A stretch of 14,437 bases of DNA from Rhodocyclaceae bacterium (GTDB lineage: Bacteria > Pseudomonadota > Gammaproteobacteria > Burkholderiales > Rhodocyclaceae), in contig JAFSWK010000064.1 in NCBI GenBank assembly GCA_017444505.1, forward strand, positions 1 to 14,437, in the 5' to 3' direction. Made by a program: the position numbers and the translations under genes. Positions 13,322 to 14,437 of this stretch are shown here, in pieces. A model generated the notes under the pieces. That model was given only the letters and a program-made list of their open reading frames with translations. It was not told the origin of the DNA and did no database searches. Within the stretch, counting starts at the first letter, position 1; every line of letters begins with the position of its first letter.

Positions 13322-14182
13322 TCAGTTTTCCATGACGTTCTGTTCTCCCAGCCAGGCGAGGATGTCGCGGCGCAGTTGGGTGAATTCCGGGGCGGTGCGG
13401 TCTCTTGGGCGCGGCCAAGAGAGGTCGAGGACTTTGTGGATGGTGGAGGGGCGTTTGCTGAGGACGACGACGCGGTCGCTCAGATAGAGGGCTTCGTCGA
13501 CGGAGTGGGTGACGAACAGAATCGTGCGTTCGCTGTGCTGGATGATTTCGACAAGCTGCTCTTGCATGATATTGCGGGTTTGCGCATCGAGCGCGCCGAA
13601 TGGCTCGTCCATCAGCGTGATGGCCGGGTGCATGACCAGCGCGCGGGCGATGCCGACGCGCTGTTTCATGCCGCCGGAAAGTTCGTGAATGCGGGCGTCG
13701 GCGAATTTTTCCAGCCCGACTGTCTTGACGTAGCGCAGGGCGCGCTCTTCGCGCTCGGCGCGGGGCACGCCGGCGATTTCCAGGCCGAAGGCGACGTTTT
13801 GCCTGACCGTGCGCCAGGGAAACAGCGCAAAATCCTGAAAGACCATGCCGCGATCCGAGCCGGGGCCACGGCATTGCTGGTCGCCAATCATGATTTGCCC
13901 CGAGGTGGGTTGCAGCAGTCCGGCAATAGCGCGCAACAGTGTGGTTTTGCCGCAGCCGGAAGGGCCAATGAGCGAGACGAGTTCGCCTTTTTTGACCGGC
14001 AGGGTGAAGTCTTCAATGGCGACGGTTTCTTTGTCGTCGGTGCGATAGACCACGCGCAGGTGCTCGATGCGCATCAGGGTTTCGCCTTTGGGGATGCGGG
14101 CGTAGAGCGCATCGGTGCGGTCGGCGCGAAGCCGCTGCTTGCCCCATTTTTCACCTTCAATCTTGATTTCGGCTTCAGACAT
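13322..14182 (-). CDS. ABC importer ATPase, nitrate/sulfonate/taurine (SsuB/TauB/NrtD) type
   Basis: Nucleotide-binding subunit of an ABC importer acting at the inner face of the cytoplasmic membrane. The protein is 286 aa. Walker A GPSGCGKT is at 73-80, the Q-loop Gln near 116 (VFQDFALFPWRTV), signature LSGGMKQR at 168-175, Walker B ITLMDEP at 188-194, D-loop GALDA, and the H-loop His at 226 (FVTHSVDEALYLSD). PWRTV and LFVTHSVDEA are typical of this subfamily. About 37 residues precede the usual start (MRIEHLRVVY); they are Lys/Arg/Glu-rich, and Met37 could be an internal start. ATG 14182 overlaps the permease stop by 8 bases, which supports the longer form. Substrate cannot be told from the ATPase. 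Confidence 0.93.
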   Translation of the reverse strand: MSEAEIKIEGEKWGKQRLRADRTDALYARIPKGETLMRIEHLRVVYRTDDKETVAIEDFTLPVKKGELVSLIGPSGCGKTTLLRAIAGLLQPTSGQIMIGDQQCRGPGSDRGMVFQDFALFPWRTVRQNVAFGLEIAGVPRAEREERALRYVKTVGLEKFADARIHELSGGMKQRVGIARALVMHPAITLMDEPFGALDAQTRNIMQEQLVEIIQHSERTILFVTHSVDEALYLSDRVVVLSKRPSTIHKVLDLSWPRPRDRTAPEFTQLRRDILAWLGEQNVMEN

Positions 14183-14437
14183 CCATGCCCATCCTTCTGG
14201 AAACGAGGCGGGAAACGTATTCGGCTACGCCGGTGGTGAGCAGCCCCAGAATGGCAATCAGGATGATGCCCGCGAAGGCGTAGTCATACGAAGAGTGGTC
14301 AATCATGAATTTGACGAAATAGCCGATGCCGCTCAACGTGGTGTTGTACAGCTCGGCGGCGACGATACACATCCAGCCGATACCGAGACCGATCTTGATA
14401 CCGTTCATCAGATACGGTATCGTGGAAGGCACCAGGA
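14175..14437 (-). CDS. ABC importer permease, SsuC/TauC type, 3' part only
   Basis: The last 87 codons or so of a binding-protein-dependent permease; the start lies beyond the right edge. VPSTIPYLMNGIKIGLGIGW followed by AAEL is the tail of the EAA coupling loop that contacts the ATPase. A last membrane helix follows (YAFAGIILIAILGLLTTGVAEYV) and a basic end, SRRMGMDV. The fit is to the permeases paired with SsuB/TauB/NrtD ATPases. The gene overlaps the ATPase gene by 8 bases, so both belong to one operon running leftward from outside the window. Confidence 0.88.
   Translation of the reverse strand, partial: LVPSTIPYLMNGIKIGLGIGWMCIVAAELYNTTLSGIGYFVKFMIDHSSYDYAFAGIILIAILGLLTTGVAEYVSRLVSRRMGMDV

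Noticed and set aside
13283..14239. 318-codon plus-strand frame opposite the ABC ATPase
   Set aside because: Antisense shadow; the ATPase has all ABC motifs on the minus strand.

Overview
The window looks like chromosomal DNA of a high-GC betaproteobacterium. The evidence is an ArgS gene followed directly by a SPOR-domain gene, a CysB of the classic type, YggX, YaaA, a YdfG-like reductase, a type IV pilin with a proteobacterial leader, and strongly GC-rich third codon positions. I cannot fix a genus. The first ~120-137 bases are sharply AT-rich and do not fit the rest. They may be an assembly chimera at a contig edge.

Layout, left to right. (1) On the minus strand, yggX - argS - SPOR/FtsN-like gene form one cluster; the last gene runs off the left edge through the AT-rich stretch. 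(2) cysB is divergent from yggX, on the plus strand. (3) A complete four-gene dTDP-L-rhamnose operon lies on the minus strand, transcribed rfbC-rfbD-rfbB-rfbA, with ATGA overlaps at C/D and B/A. It converges on cysB with an 18-base gap. (4) Divergent from rfbC is an AAA_14/DUF4143 ATPase with a good sigma70-like promoter and a small palindrome at the predicted start of transcription. (5) After a non-coding stretch comes a lower-GC minus-strand cluster: a type IV pilin followed by two tiny membrane proteins, ending at a perfect 14-bp hairpin. (6) Divergent from the pilin is a small XRE-type HTH regulator, with imperfect ~43-bp repeats in the shared upstream region. (7) About 600 bases without a gene are packed with perfect palindromes. 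(8) On the plus strand are yaaA, a ydfG-like short-chain dehydrogenase, then a hairpin with a T-rich tail and an ankyrin-repeat protein. (9) Convergent to these, on the minus strand, are the ATPase and the 3' end of the permease of a nitrate/sulfonate/taurine-type ABC importer.

How the genes work together: the rfb genes make dTDP-L-rhamnose for surface glycans. YggX and YaaA both belong to iron/peroxide stress protection but sit in separate loci. CysB and the SsuBC/TauBC-type transporter could be linked through sulfur supply, but they are about 10 kb apart and the substrate is not readable from the sequence. I found no CRISPR array, tRNA, rRNA, transposase or phage gene. The least explained parts are the family of short-loop palindromes in the gene-free stretches, the pilin-linked small membrane genes, the repeats between pilin and HTH gene, and the AT-rich left edge. 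No known gene cluster in the window stands out as a clearly new system.
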